Shown here: positions 1 through 7,037 of the stretch, in pieces | How the letters are laid out: every line of letters begins with the position of its first letter | Position numbering within the stretch: the stretch's first letter is position 1 | From: Burkholderiaceae bacterium | Lineage (GTDB): Bacteria > Pseudomonadota > Gammaproteobacteria > Burkholderiales > Burkholderiaceae | Length of the DNA stretch: 12,490 nt | Reading direction: 5' to 3' | Assembly (NCBI GenBank): GCA_023253905.1 | Contig: JALREG010000337.1 | Location: 1 to 12,490, forward strand | The notes under the pieces: generated by a model | What the model saw: the letters and a program-made list of their open reading frames with translations, nothing else | Told to the model about the DNA's origin: nothing | Databases searched by the model: none | Made by a program: the position numbers and the translations under genes

Positions 1-249
1 CTCGATGCCGATTTCTCGCGCCTCACACCCACGCGCTATCTGTTTCGCCACACTGCGCTCTGGCGGGCGCAATACACCATCGAGTCGGCGCTCCCCACCC
101 CGCTCGAGGCGCGGCTGCTTCGTATCCGTCGCGCCGATCCCTGTCTCATCATGGTTCGGCGCACGTTCACCCGCAATGCGGTGATCACGCTCGCCCGACT
201 GGTTCATCCGGGCGCGCGCTATCAGCTCTCGGGGGAGTTCAACCCGTGA
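1..249 (+). CDS. hutC: Histidine utilization repressor HutC, C-terminal fragment (5' truncated by window)
   Basis: The open frame enters from the window's left edge and gives 82 residues before a TGA at 247-249. The fragment reads like the C-terminal half of a UTRA ligand-binding domain as found in GntR-family regulators: a segment TRYLF followed by a conserved-looking stretch around ALPTPLEARLL, then a core strand with CLIMVRRTF and a C-terminal strand with RYQLSGEF. The RYxLxGxF ending is typical of HutC, which in other proteobacteria binds urocanate and then releases hut promoters. The DNA-binding winged helix is outside the window. The identification rests on this ending and on its position directly before hutD, with a GTGA overlap (246-249). 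Being co-directional at the head of hutDIGF suggests autoregulation, which is inferred. Confidence 0.85.
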   Translation, partial: LDADFSRLTPTRYLFRHTALWRAQYTIESALPTPLEARLLRIRRADPCLIMVRRTFTRNAVITLARLVHPGARYQLSGEFNP

Positions 250-884
250 TCGATGCCGCCTCGCCGCCGCGGGTTCATCGGGTCGAGCTCGCCCAATGCC
301 CGGCCCTGCCCTGGAAAAATGGTGGCGGGGTCACGCGCGAACTCCTCGCCTGGCCCCCGCCGAGCGACACGGCGCTGGGCAACCACGCCTGGAGCGTCAG
401 GGTCAGCGTGGCTGACATCACGCAGGAAGGCCCCTTCTCGAGCTTTCCGGGCATTGACCGGTGCTTTGCCGTCCTGGAGGGCGAAGGGGTTGAACTGGAT
501 CTGCCCGGTGGCCCGCACCGCCAGCGAATTGGCGATCCCCCGATGGCCTTCGCAGGCGAGGAGCCCATCGGTTGCCGGCTCATTCAGGGCCCCACCCGTG
601 ATCTCAACCTGATGGGACGCCGAGCCGATGGCCAGGTCACCCTGCTTGCCGCGCCCCCGGGGTCGATTTTTGCCACGGAAGCAAAGTGGCGCGGCCTGTT
701 CGTCTTCCAGGCGGCAGACGTGCAGTTCGACGATTCCAACCCGCCGCAAAGGCTCAATGCCGGCACGCTCTGCTGGAGCGCATCGGCTGACGTGAGTGGG
801 CAGCGGGCCCTCCCGCCCTGGCGGCTGATCGCCGGAGCCCAGGCCTTCTGGCTCGCGCTGCTTTGTCAGGAGAGTGAGTCATGA
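246..884 (+). CDS. hutD: HutD/Ves family protein of the histidine utilization operon
   Basis: This is a 212-residue protein starting with GTG at 246, whose start overlaps the hutC stop (GTGA). The N-terminal signature LPWKNGGGVTREL at about residues 21-33 is the hallmark of the HutD/Ves family, a cupin-fold group of roughly 190-210 residues. A glycine-rich strand region FAVLEGEGVELDLPGG follows, as expected for a bicupin. HutD is not an enzyme of the pathway; in Pseudomonas it has been described as a modulator that limits excessive hut expression, possibly by binding formylglutamate or a related intermediate. Its stop overlaps the hutI start (ATGA, 881-884). No signal peptide is seen, so it should be cytoplasmic. 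The family call is firm; the exact role here is inferred from the family. Confidence 0.9.
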   Translation: MIDAASPPRVHRVELAQCPALPWKNGGGVTRELLAWPPPSDTALGNHAWSVRVSVADITQEGPFSSFPGIDRCFAVLEGEGVELDLPGGPHRQRIGDPPMAFAGEEPIGCRLIQGPTRDLNLMGRRADGQVTLLAAPPGSIFATEAKWRGLFVFQAADVQFDDSNPPQRLNAGTLCWSASADVSGQRALPPWRLIAGAQAFWLALLCQESES

Positions 885-2137
885 CCCCCTCGCGAAACCC
901 TGCACGAACGCTCTGGCGAGGCGCGCGGCTTGCCACCCTCGCGGAGGAATCCGGGTGGGGGCTGATTGACGACGGCGCGCTCGTCGCTGAGGGCGATCGT
1001 ATCGTCTGGCTGGGGCGCGAGACCGATCTGCCGGCAACAACCGTCCCGAGCCTGGAGATCGACCTGGGCGGGGCCTTGGTCACGCCCGGTCTGATCGACC
1101 CGCACACGCATCTGGTCTACGGCGGTGACCGCGCGGCTGAATTCGAGCTCCGCCTCACAGGCGCTACGTACGAACAGATTGCCCGCGCCGGCGGCGGCAT
1201 CCGCTCCACCGTGCGCGCCACGCGGGCGGCGAGCGACGAGGCTCTGTTCCAGCTTGCCGCCCAGCGCGCCCGCGTGCTGATGGCCGAAGGCGTCACCACC
1301 GTCGAAATCAAATCAGGCTACGGGCTTGACCAAGTCCATGAGGCGCGTTGCCTCGCAGTAGCCCGACGCCTGGGCGTCGAGCTTCCTTTGTCGGTGCGCA
1401 CCACTTCACTTGGCGCCCATGCCCTTCCCGACGAATTCACCGGCCGCCCCGACGACTACATCGACGAGGTCTGTTCATGGCTGGCCACGCAGCAGCAAAG
1501 CGGGCTGGTCGATGCGGTCGATGTGTTCTGCGACACCATCGGCTTTACACCCGATCAAACGCGGCGCGTGTTTGACCGTGCCCGCGCCCTTGGTCTGCCG
1601 GTCAAGCTCCATGCCGAGCAGCTGAGCAACCAGGAGGGCGCCCGGCTCGCCGCCGAATACGGTGCGCTCAGCTGCGACCATCTCGAACACCTGTCCGACG
1701 AAGGAATCGCCGCCATGCGAGCAGCCGGCACGGTGGCTGTTCTGCTGCCGGGCGCCTACTACTTCATTCGGGAAACCCGACTGCCGCCGATCCAGGCGCT
1801 GCGCGAAGCGGGCGTGCCCATCGCCATTGCCACCGACCACAACCCCGGATCATCGCCCGCGCTGTCACTGCCGCTGATGCTCAACATGGCCTGCACGCTC
1901 TTCCGGCTTACGCCCGAAGAAGCCTGGCGTGGGGTCACGGTAAACGCCGCCCGGGCGCTGGGCCTCGCTGACCGCGGCCGCCTGCTGGCGGGGATGCGTG
2001 CCGACCTCGCTATCTGGCATGTCGAACATCCCCGCGAAATCGCCTATCGCTTCGGACACGCGCCCTGCGCGGGAAGCGTTTTTGCGGGCGCCGCTCGACC
2101 CGCGCCCCGCACGACCCAGTCACCCCTTATCTGGTGA
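881..2137 (+). CDS. hutI: Imidazolonepropionase HutI
   Basis: This 418-residue metal-dependent amidohydrolase opens the ring of 4-imidazolone-5-propionate to give N-formimino-L-glutamate, the third step of histidine degradation. Visible signatures are PHTHLVYGGDRAAEF (residues 74-88), whose H75-x-H77 pair is the first metal-ligand motif; the glycine-rich ARAGGGI (101-107); GAH (H180); KLHAEQLSN (242-250) with H244 and E246; DHLEH (266-270); and the late TDHNPGSSP (318-326) carrying the conserved Asp. The ATG at 881 overlaps the hutD stop. Length is close to the family norm of about 400-410. The last 15-20 residues, rich in Ala, Pro and Arg and ending SPLIW, go beyond the usual C-terminus and look unconserved. 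The hutG start follows after a 7-nt gap. Confidence 0.96.
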   Translation: MTPSRNPARTLWRGARLATLAEESGWGLIDDGALVAEGDRIVWLGRETDLPATTVPSLEIDLGGALVTPGLIDPHTHLVYGGDRAAEFELRLTGATYEQIARAGGGIRSTVRATRAASDEALFQLAAQRARVLMAEGVTTVEIKSGYGLDQVHEARCLAVARRLGVELPLSVRTTSLGAHALPDEFTGRPDDYIDEVCSWLATQQQSGLVDAVDVFCDTIGFTPDQTRRVFDRARALGLPVKLHAEQLSNQEGARLAAEYGALSCDHLEHLSDEGIAAMRAAGTVAVLLPGAYYFIRETRLPPIQALREAGVPIAIATDHNPGSSPALSLPLMLNMACTLFRLTPEEAWRGVTVNAARALGLADRGRLLAGMRADLAIWHVEHPREIAYRFGHAPCAGSVFAGAARPAPRTTQSPLIW

Positions 2138-2144
2138 TCCGCTG

Positions 2145-2966
2145 ATGACCGACCAACGTCCCCCGGCAGCCGCACCCGTGAGCTTTGAGTTACATCGCGG
2201 CCGATCACCGCTTCTGATCAGCTTCCCGCATGTGGGTCAGTTGATTCCCGAGCAGTTTCGCCACCGCCTCGTGCCGCGCGCACTCGAGGTCGAAGATACC
2301 GACTGGAACCTGGATCGTCTCTACGGCTTCGCGCGCGAACTGGGCGCGAGCCTTCTGATTCCGTCGACCAGTCGCTACGTGGTCGATCTCAACCGGCCAA
2401 GCGACAACCAGCCCATGTATCCGGGCCAGAACAACACCGAGCTCTGCCCCACGCGTTTTTTCACCGGCGAGCCGCTCTATCGAAGCGGCTGCGAGCCTGA
2501 CTCCGCCGAGATCGGCGAGCGCGTCACATCCTGGTGGCAGCCCTATCACCAGGCGCTCGCCACTGAGCTCGAGCGGCTGCGAGGCGAACATGGGCACGCG
2601 GTACTGTTCGACGCACACAGTATCAAGGGCGAGCTGCCATGGCTTTTCCCCGGGCAGCTCCCCGACATGAACATCGGTACCGCTTCGGGCGCGAGTTGCG
2701 CGCCTTCGCTGCGAAGTGCGGTCGAGACCGTGTTCGCCCGGCAATCACGCTACAGCTGGGTGATCGATGGCCGTTTCAAGGGCGGTCACATCACGCGCAC
2801 CTATGGCCGCCCCGACTCCAGCGTGCACGCTGTGCAACTCGAAATGAGCTGGCGCGCTTACATGCTCGAAGACCCACCCTATGACTGGCACTCGGCGCGC
2901 GCAGCAGCCGTCACGCCCCTACTCGAGTCGCTGATCAGGACGCTTCGTGACTGGAGACCGCGTTGA
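2145..2966 (+). CDS. hutG: N-formylglutamate deformylase HutG
   Basis: This 273-residue protein hydrolyses N-formyl-L-glutamate to glutamate and formate, the last step of the five-step histidine pathway. Signatures of the N-formylglutamate amidohydrolase family are ISFPHVG (25-31), RYVVDLNRP (77-85), LFDAHSI (154-160) and GRFKGGHITRTYG (209-221), which together carry the likely metal-binding His and Asp residues. The frame is open upstream to an ATG at 1998, but that would overlap hutI by 140 nt. The ATG at 2145, 7 nt after the hutI stop, gives the normal family length and a family-like N-terminus, so it is preferred. No strong Shine-Dalgarno is visible, consistent with coupling to hutI translation. 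The stop overlaps the TTG start of hutF. Confidence 0.94.
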   Translation: MTDQRPPAAAPVSFELHRGRSPLLISFPHVGQLIPEQFRHRLVPRALEVEDTDWNLDRLYGFARELGASLLIPSTSRYVVDLNRPSDNQPMYPGQNNTELCPTRFFTGEPLYRSGCEPDSAEIGERVTSWWQPYHQALATELERLRGEHGHAVLFDAHSIKGELPWLFPGQLPDMNIGTASGASCAPSLRSAVETVFARQSRYSWVIDGRFKGGHITRTYGRPDSSVHAVQLEMSWRAYMLEDPPYDWHSARAAAVTPLLESLIRTLRDWRPR

Positions 2967-4387
2967 AGACTGATCGAGACGCCACGCCCGCCCGGTCTCG
3001 CCCGAGGCAGCTTTGGGCGCCGATCGCCTGGATCGATGAAAGATGGCAGACGGGCGTGCGGCTTGAAATCGATTCACAGGGCCAATGGTCGGCGATCACG
3101 GCGGGCGTGGATCCGTCGAAGGCCGACTACCGGCTCCCCGGCCCGACCCTCCCAGGCCTCGTCAATGCGCATAGCCACGCTTTTCAGCGCGGCTTTGCGG
3201 GCCTCACGCATCGGCGCGAGGCCACCCAGGACGACTTCTGGTCCTGGCGTGAGCAGATGTATTCGCTCGCACTTCGCATCAACCCCGAACAGCTCCGCGC
3301 GATCGCCGCGCTGCTCTACACCGAGCTTCTGGAAGGCGGCTACTCGCAGGTCTGCGAGTTTCACTACCTCCATCACGACCGGGACGGACGTCCTCACGCT
3401 GACCCCTTCATCATGAGCCGAGCCTTGAGCGAGGCAGCCGCCGACGCGGGCATCGGACTCACCTTGCTGCCGGTGCTCTATGAGCGCGCGGGTTTCAGCG
3501 AACCCGCACTGGCTGAGCGTCAGCGGCGCTTTCGGACCACCGTGCGCGATGTGCTCGCGATCCGCGATGCGGTTCGAAGCTGGCAGCTGCCTCAAGTGTC
3601 GGCAGGGGTTGCGATTCATTCTTTACGTGCGGCATCGCCAGACGCTATCCGTCAGCTGGGCAGCGCCTGCGCCGATGACACGGGTCCGATTCACATCCAT
3701 GTCGCCGAGCAGCAGGCCGAGGTCCGCGACTGCCTCGCAGCCACCGGGCAGCGGCCGATGGCCTGGCTCGCGGCCCATGCACCGCTTGATGCCCGATGGC
3801 ATCTGGTGCATGCCACGCACGCCGACCTGTCTGAGATCGACGCGATTGCGGCCACGGGCGCCGGCGTGGTGGTGTGCCCGAGCACCGAGGCCGACCTCGG
3901 CGACGGTCGCTTCGATTTCGAAGCATGGCGCTCGCGTGGCGTTGCCATGTCAATCGGCTCCGACAGCCATGTGCAGCGCAACTGGCCCCAGGAGCTTCGG
4001 CTGCTGGAGTATGGGCAGCGGCTTGCGCTCGAGCGTCGCAATATTGCCGCCGATCCCGGTGGGGGGATGGCCTCCACCGGCGCAGCGCTTTTTCGTAGCG
4101 CGCTCGGCGCAGGCGCCACTGCTGCCGGCTTTCGGGAGCAGGCCTGGGGTCTCAAAGCGGGTGCCCGGGCCGACTGTCTGGTGCTCGACGCGGAGGCGGG
4201 CGGCCTGCTGGGCGTGGCACCGCATGAGCTGATCGATGCGGCCATCTTTGCCTGCGAGGCGCCTCCCTTTGCCGAGGTTTGGGTGGCGGGGCAGCGGCGC
4301 GTATCGGCGGGCCGGCACACGGAACGCTCGGTACACCGTGAGGCCTTCGTCGCCGCCATGCAGAGACTCCGGGACGCTACGGACTAA
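2963..4387 (+). CDS. hutF: Formimidoylglutamate deiminase HutF
   Basis: This 474-residue amidohydrolase-superfamily enzyme converts N-formimino-L-glutamate to N-formyl-L-glutamate plus ammonia, supplying HutG's substrate. The motifs follow the superfamily order: GLVNAHSHAFQRGFAG (65-80) with H70-x-H72, CEFHYLHHD (131-139), HIHVAEQQAEV (244-254) with H246 and E249, WHLVHATH (279-286), and IGSDSHVQRNWPQELRLLEY (331-350) with the catalytic-type Asp at 334. The HVAEQ and GSDSHVxRNWxEELRxLEY patterns distinguish HutF from guanine deaminase and other relatives. The start is a TTG at 2963 that overlaps the hutG stop (TTGA). A rare start codon with this overlap argues for re-initiation after HutG. 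It appears to be the last gene of the hut operon, since 93 nt with a separate ribosome-binding site follow. Confidence 0.95.
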   Translation: MKTDRDATPARSRPRQLWAPIAWIDERWQTGVRLEIDSQGQWSAITAGVDPSKADYRLPGPTLPGLVNAHSHAFQRGFAGLTHRREATQDDFWSWREQMYSLALRINPEQLRAIAALLYTELLEGGYSQVCEFHYLHHDRDGRPHADPFIMSRALSEAAADAGIGLTLLPVLYERAGFSEPALAERQRRFRTTVRDVLAIRDAVRSWQLPQVSAGVAIHSLRAASPDAIRQLGSACADDTGPIHIHVAEQQAEVRDCLAATGQRPMAWLAAHAPLDARWHLVHATHADLSEIDAIAATGAGVVVCPSTEADLGDGRFDFEAWRSRGVAMSIGSDSHVQRNWPQELRLLEYGQRLALERRNIAADPGGGMASTGAALFRSALGAGATAAGFREQAWGLKAGARADCLVLDAEAGGLLGVAPHELIDAAIFACEAPPFAEVWVAGQRRVSAGRHTERSVHREAFVAAMQRLRDATD

Positions 4388-4468
4388 TCGTCAAACCCGC
4401 AGCCTTTCAATCTTCGGAACGCGCGATGCACAAACGCGCCGCTCGCTCTAACCTGCCACACCATCAAC

Positions 4469-4473
4469 GAGGA
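4469..4473 (+). promoter_or_regulatory. Ribosome-binding site for the 129-residue unknown protein
   Basis: GAGGA lies 7 nt before the ATG at 4481 and supports that start. The 93-nt gap after hutF (4388-4480) otherwise holds only a weak 5-bp GCGCG/CGCGC inverted repeat around 4421-4440 without a following T-run. I see no convincing terminator or sigma-70 promoter in it. Confidence 0.5.
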
Positions 4474-4480
4474 CGCCGGT

Positions 4481-4870
4481 ATGAACCTCGATCAGTCCCC
4501 CGCATCAGGCGCCACCCCAGCGATGACCGCTGACTCGCTCCCACCTGCCGCCGCCCCGCAGGATGCGCCCCGTTTTGCCGGGCTCGCCGGTCTTGCGCCC
4601 GGTGACCCGATGGACAGCGCCCGATTGATGAGCGTCATCCTGTCGCTCGCGGGCGAAGTCTATGTGCTCAAGTCTGAGCTCCAGCGCATGCGTCTGGCCC
4701 TCGGCGAACGTAAGCTTCTCGACGATGGCGCGCTTGAGAAAGCCGGCCAGAGCGCGGCGATGGCAAGCTGGTTCGCCACCGAAGAGGCGGAATTCGGCCG
4801 CGCCCTGCTGCACGCCTTCACCTCGCCTGATGAGTCGCCCGACGTGAGCGCGGCGATGTTCAGCCGTTAA
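4481..4870 (+). CDS. Small protein of unknown function, coupled to a methyltransferase gene
   Basis: I do not recognise this 129-residue protein. It begins with about 40 low-complexity residues rich in Ala and Pro, probably disordered. Residues about 47-72 (SARLMSVILSLAGEVYVLKS followed by ELQRMR) have the hydrophobic spacing of an amphipathic helix or short coiled coil, and a charged helical C-terminal part with WFATEEAEF follows. There is no signal peptide and no obvious metal-binding or catalytic motif. A good ribosome-binding site precedes the ATG, and codon use matches the neighbours, so it is very probably a real gene. Only 4 nt separate its stop from the methyltransferase start, suggesting the two are translated together and may act together, perhaps as an accessory or oligomerisation partner; this is inference. 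Confidence 0.8.
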   Translation: MNLDQSPASGATPAMTADSLPPAAAPQDAPRFAGLAGLAPGDPMDSARLMSVILSLAGEVYVLKSELQRMRLALGERKLLDDGALEKAGQSAAMASWFATEEAEFGRALLHAFTSPDESPDVSAAMFSR

Positions 4871-4874
4871 CCCG

Positions 4875-5993
4875 ATGAATGCCCCCCATCCCGGCTCCCG
4901 TCCCGCCTCACGCGCCTGGCAGACCTCGTTTGAGGTCGACGCGTGGCAGAGCTATCTGTCCGGACTGAAGCGCCACTGGGGTGGCCCGCTCTATCGTGAG
5001 GTCGTCCGCGAAGCGGATGAAGCACCGGCACCCACCGTGGCAGCGCTCGAACAGCGCATGCAGTCAAGCCCCACCTATCGTCTCTATGCCTTCCTGGAGC
5101 GCCGTATTCAGCAGATGAAATGGTCGGGGCGATGGGGCTTTTCCACCGAAGTCGCGCGGCAGAAAGATCAGCTGGCGCCCCTTCTCGCTGAGGCAAGCGG
5201 GCTTGTACATCTGGAGCTCGATCCCGATCTCGAGGTTCCCGCCTACATCGCCAACACCGAAACGCATCAGCAACCCGGTGGGCTGTGGCGCGAGCCGGTC
5301 AATGCCTACGCGCTCGCCTGGTACACCACCGGTCTTTCGTTTGCGCTCTCCGATCCCGACGCCCTCGTTGACTTTTACGCAGCGCGGATCGCCGAGCGCC
5401 TGAACGAGATCGAACTCGAGCCTCATGCAATCCTGGACCAGGGCTGCACCGCCGGGCGGTCCACACGCGCCATCAAGCGCGCATTGCCGCAGGCCGAGGT
5501 CTATGGATGCGATGTCTGCGTCGGAAGTCTGCAGCTGGGCGCGCTGCGCACCGTCGAAGAACACACGCCCGTCACACTGGTTCAGTGCAGCGCCGATGAT
5601 CTCAGCTTTCCCGACGCAAGCCTCGATGTGGTGGCCTCGCACTGGCTGTGGCATGAACTGCCGCCCGAAGTGATCCGCCAGACCATCCGGGAAGCTTCAA
5701 GGGTGCTGCGTCCGGGTGGGCTGCTGGTCGCCTATGACATGTTCGAGGCCATCGGTGGCACTGTCGGTCGATGGTTGCTGAGCGGCTATGCGGCGCGCAA
5801 CAACGAGCCTTATGCCCACACGCTGCTTGAATTCGACTGGCGCGACGAACTCGCCCGGGCCGGATTCTGCGATATTCAAGCCCGCTACGGCCTGCCCCAG
5901 GACCCGGGACCGGAGCGGCCCGCAACGCTTCCGCCGCAGCGCCTGCACCCCATGACCTTCGTCTCGGCAGTGCGGCGCGGCCGCGCTTTCTGA
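4875..5993 (+). CDS. Class I SAM-dependent methyltransferase with a long N-terminal region
   Basis: The protein has 372 residues. The Rossmann-fold methyltransferase part occupies the C-terminal half: motif I ILDQGCTAGRS (186-196), the acidic residue after strand 2 in YGCDVC (D213), ADDLSFPDASLDVV (240-253) and the post-motif VLRPGGLLVAYDM (277-289). The middle Gly of the usual DxGCGxG motif is Thr here, which is tolerated in some members. The first 180 residues have no motif I recognise; they are rich in Trp, Tyr and Arg and largely helical in appearance, and may form a substrate-binding or dimerisation domain. The acceptor substrate cannot be told from sequence. The ATG at 4875 follows the upstream stop by 4 nt. 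A Bug-family binding protein gene follows after 31 nt and could belong to the same transcript. Confidence 0.88.
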   Translation: MNAPHPGSRPASRAWQTSFEVDAWQSYLSGLKRHWGGPLYREVVREADEAPAPTVAALEQRMQSSPTYRLYAFLERRIQQMKWSGRWGFSTEVARQKDQLAPLLAEASGLVHLELDPDLEVPAYIANTETHQQPGGLWREPVNAYALAWYTTGLSFALSDPDALVDFYAARIAERLNEIELEPHAILDQGCTAGRSTRAIKRALPQAEVYGCDVCVGSLQLGALRTVEEHTPVTLVQCSADDLSFPDASLDVVASHWLWHELPPEVIRQTIREASRVLRPGGLLVAYDMFEAIGGTVGRWLLSGYAARNNEPYAHTLLEFDWRDELARAGFCDIQARYGLPQDPGPERPATLPPQRLHPMTFVSAVRRGRAF

Positions 5994-6015
5994 GCCCTCT
6001 TCACTTTTTATCGCC

Positions 6016-6020
6016 GGAGA
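6016..6020 (+). promoter_or_regulatory. Ribosome-binding site for the Bug-family protein
   Basis: GGAGA lies 4 nt before the ATG at 6025. It fixes the start, which places a classical signal peptide at the N-terminus. The short gap 5994-6024 contains no visible promoter or terminator. Confidence 0.5.
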
Positions 6021-6024
6021 CCGC

Positions 6025-7014
6025 ATGATCCCCACACCGACTGTCCGCCGCCTGCTTTCCGCCGCACTGCTCGCCCTCACGGCCAGTGCAAGCGCGCCCG
6101 CGCTGGCCCAGGCTTCCGACTATCCCAACCGCCCGATCCGGGTCATCGTCCCCTTTCCGCCGGGCGGCCCTACCGACATGATCGCGAGGGCCGTTGGCAC
6201 CAAGCTCACCGAGCGCTGGGGCCAGCCCGTACTGGTCGAAAACAAGCCCGGCGGCAGCACCATCATCGGCGTTGATTTCGTGGTCAAGTCGCCTGCTGAT
6301 GGCTACACGCTGCTACTGGGCTCAAACAGCCTGTCGCTCAATCGGTTTCTGGTCGCCAAGGTGCCCTACGACGTCGACCGCGATATTGCGCCCATCATCC
6401 TGGTGGCGAAAATTTCAAATGCGCTGGTGGTCCATCCGTCGGTTCCAGTGAACAACCTGAATGAATTCCTTGCCTACGCCCGCGCCAACCCAAACAAGCT
6501 CACCTATGGTTCAACCGGCCAGGGCACGGCCACCCATCTGTTTGCCGAACTGTTTTCGATGATGACCGGTGTCAAGATGGTTCATATCCCCTACAAAGGC
6601 ACGGGCCATGCCGTGGTGGATCTGGTGGCCGGGCAAATCAATCTGATGTTTGACAGCCTGTCCACCGTCATCCCCAACGAGAAGGCGGGCAAGGTGCGCA
6701 TGATCGGTCTCACCAACTCGCAACGGTCGGCGGCTGCGCCACAGTTCCCGACGCTGCATGAGCTCGGCGTCACCGGCTACGAGGCCACCGGCTGGTTCGG
6801 GTTTGCTGCGCAGTCAGGCGTCCCGCGCGACATCATCGCCAAGCTCAACGCCGAGATCGACCAGATCATCCGCACCCCGGAGATGCGCGAGCGCCTGCTC
6901 GGTTTTGGTAGCGACGTGGTGGGCGGCCCGCCGGAAACCTTCAAGACTTTCATCGCCTCGGAAGCAGAGAAGTGGGGCAAGGTGATTCAGCAGGCCAACA
7001 TCAAGGCGCAGTGA
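6025..7014 (+). CDS. Bug-family (TctC-like) periplasmic solute-binding protein
   Basis: This is a 329-residue protein with an export signal: basic n-region (TVRR), hydrophobic core LLSAALLALTASAS and a likely cleavage site at ALA-QA near residues 28-30. The mature part shows the family signature YPNRPIRVIVPFPPGGPTD (33-51), VENKPGGS (71-78), YGSTGQGTATHL (161-172), HIPYKG (187-192) and MFD (208-210). Bug proteins bind small carboxylates or related ligands in the periplasm and feed tripartite tricarboxylate transporters or act as sensors; they are greatly expanded in Bordetella, Cupriavidus and related Burkholderiales. No membrane partner (TctA/TctB) is next to it, so it is an orphan member, as is common. 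Its ligand may be the substrate of the adjacent catabolic genes, but this is a guess from proximity. It converges with the FAD-linked oxidase gene. Confidence 0.95.
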   Translation: MIPTPTVRRLLSAALLALTASASAPALAQASDYPNRPIRVIVPFPPGGPTDMIARAVGTKLTERWGQPVLVENKPGGSTIIGVDFVVKSPADGYTLLLGSNSLSLNRFLVAKVPYDVDRDIAPIILVAKISNALVVHPSVPVNNLNEFLAYARANPNKLTYGSTGQGTATHLFAELFSMMTGVKMVHIPYKGTGHAVVDLVAGQINLMFDSLSTVIPNEKAGKVRMIGLTNSQRSAAAPQFPTLHELGVTGYEATGWFGFAAQSGVPRDIIAKLNAEIDQIIRTPEMRERLLGFGSDVVGGPPETFKTFIASEAEKWGKVIQQANIKAQ

Positions 7015-7037
7015 GTGGATTCGCCGCAACCCACTCA
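7012..7037. terminator. Inverted repeat between convergent genes; possible weak bidirectional terminator
   Basis: TGAGTGG (7012-7018) and CCACTCA (7031-7037) form a perfect 7-bp stem with a 12-nt loop. The stem contains the stop codons of both convergent genes. No T-run follows on either strand, so a classical intrinsic terminator is not supported; it may still end or protect the two transcripts. Confidence 0.35.

Noticed and set aside
1998..2144. Upstream extension of hutG to the ATG at 1998
   Set aside because: It would overlap hutI by 140 nt and add 49 residues with no family resemblance. The ATG at 2145 gives normal length and spacing.
3691..4359. Long minus-strand open frame of 222 codons opposite hutF
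   Set aside because: High-GC antisense shadow; hutF has all its motifs on the plus strand and the antisense product is low-complexity, rich in Ala, Ser and Arg.
4421..4440. GCGCG/CGCGC inverted repeat after hutF as a terminator
   Set aside because: Only 5 bp, with no T-run after it; such repeats are expected by chance at this GC content.
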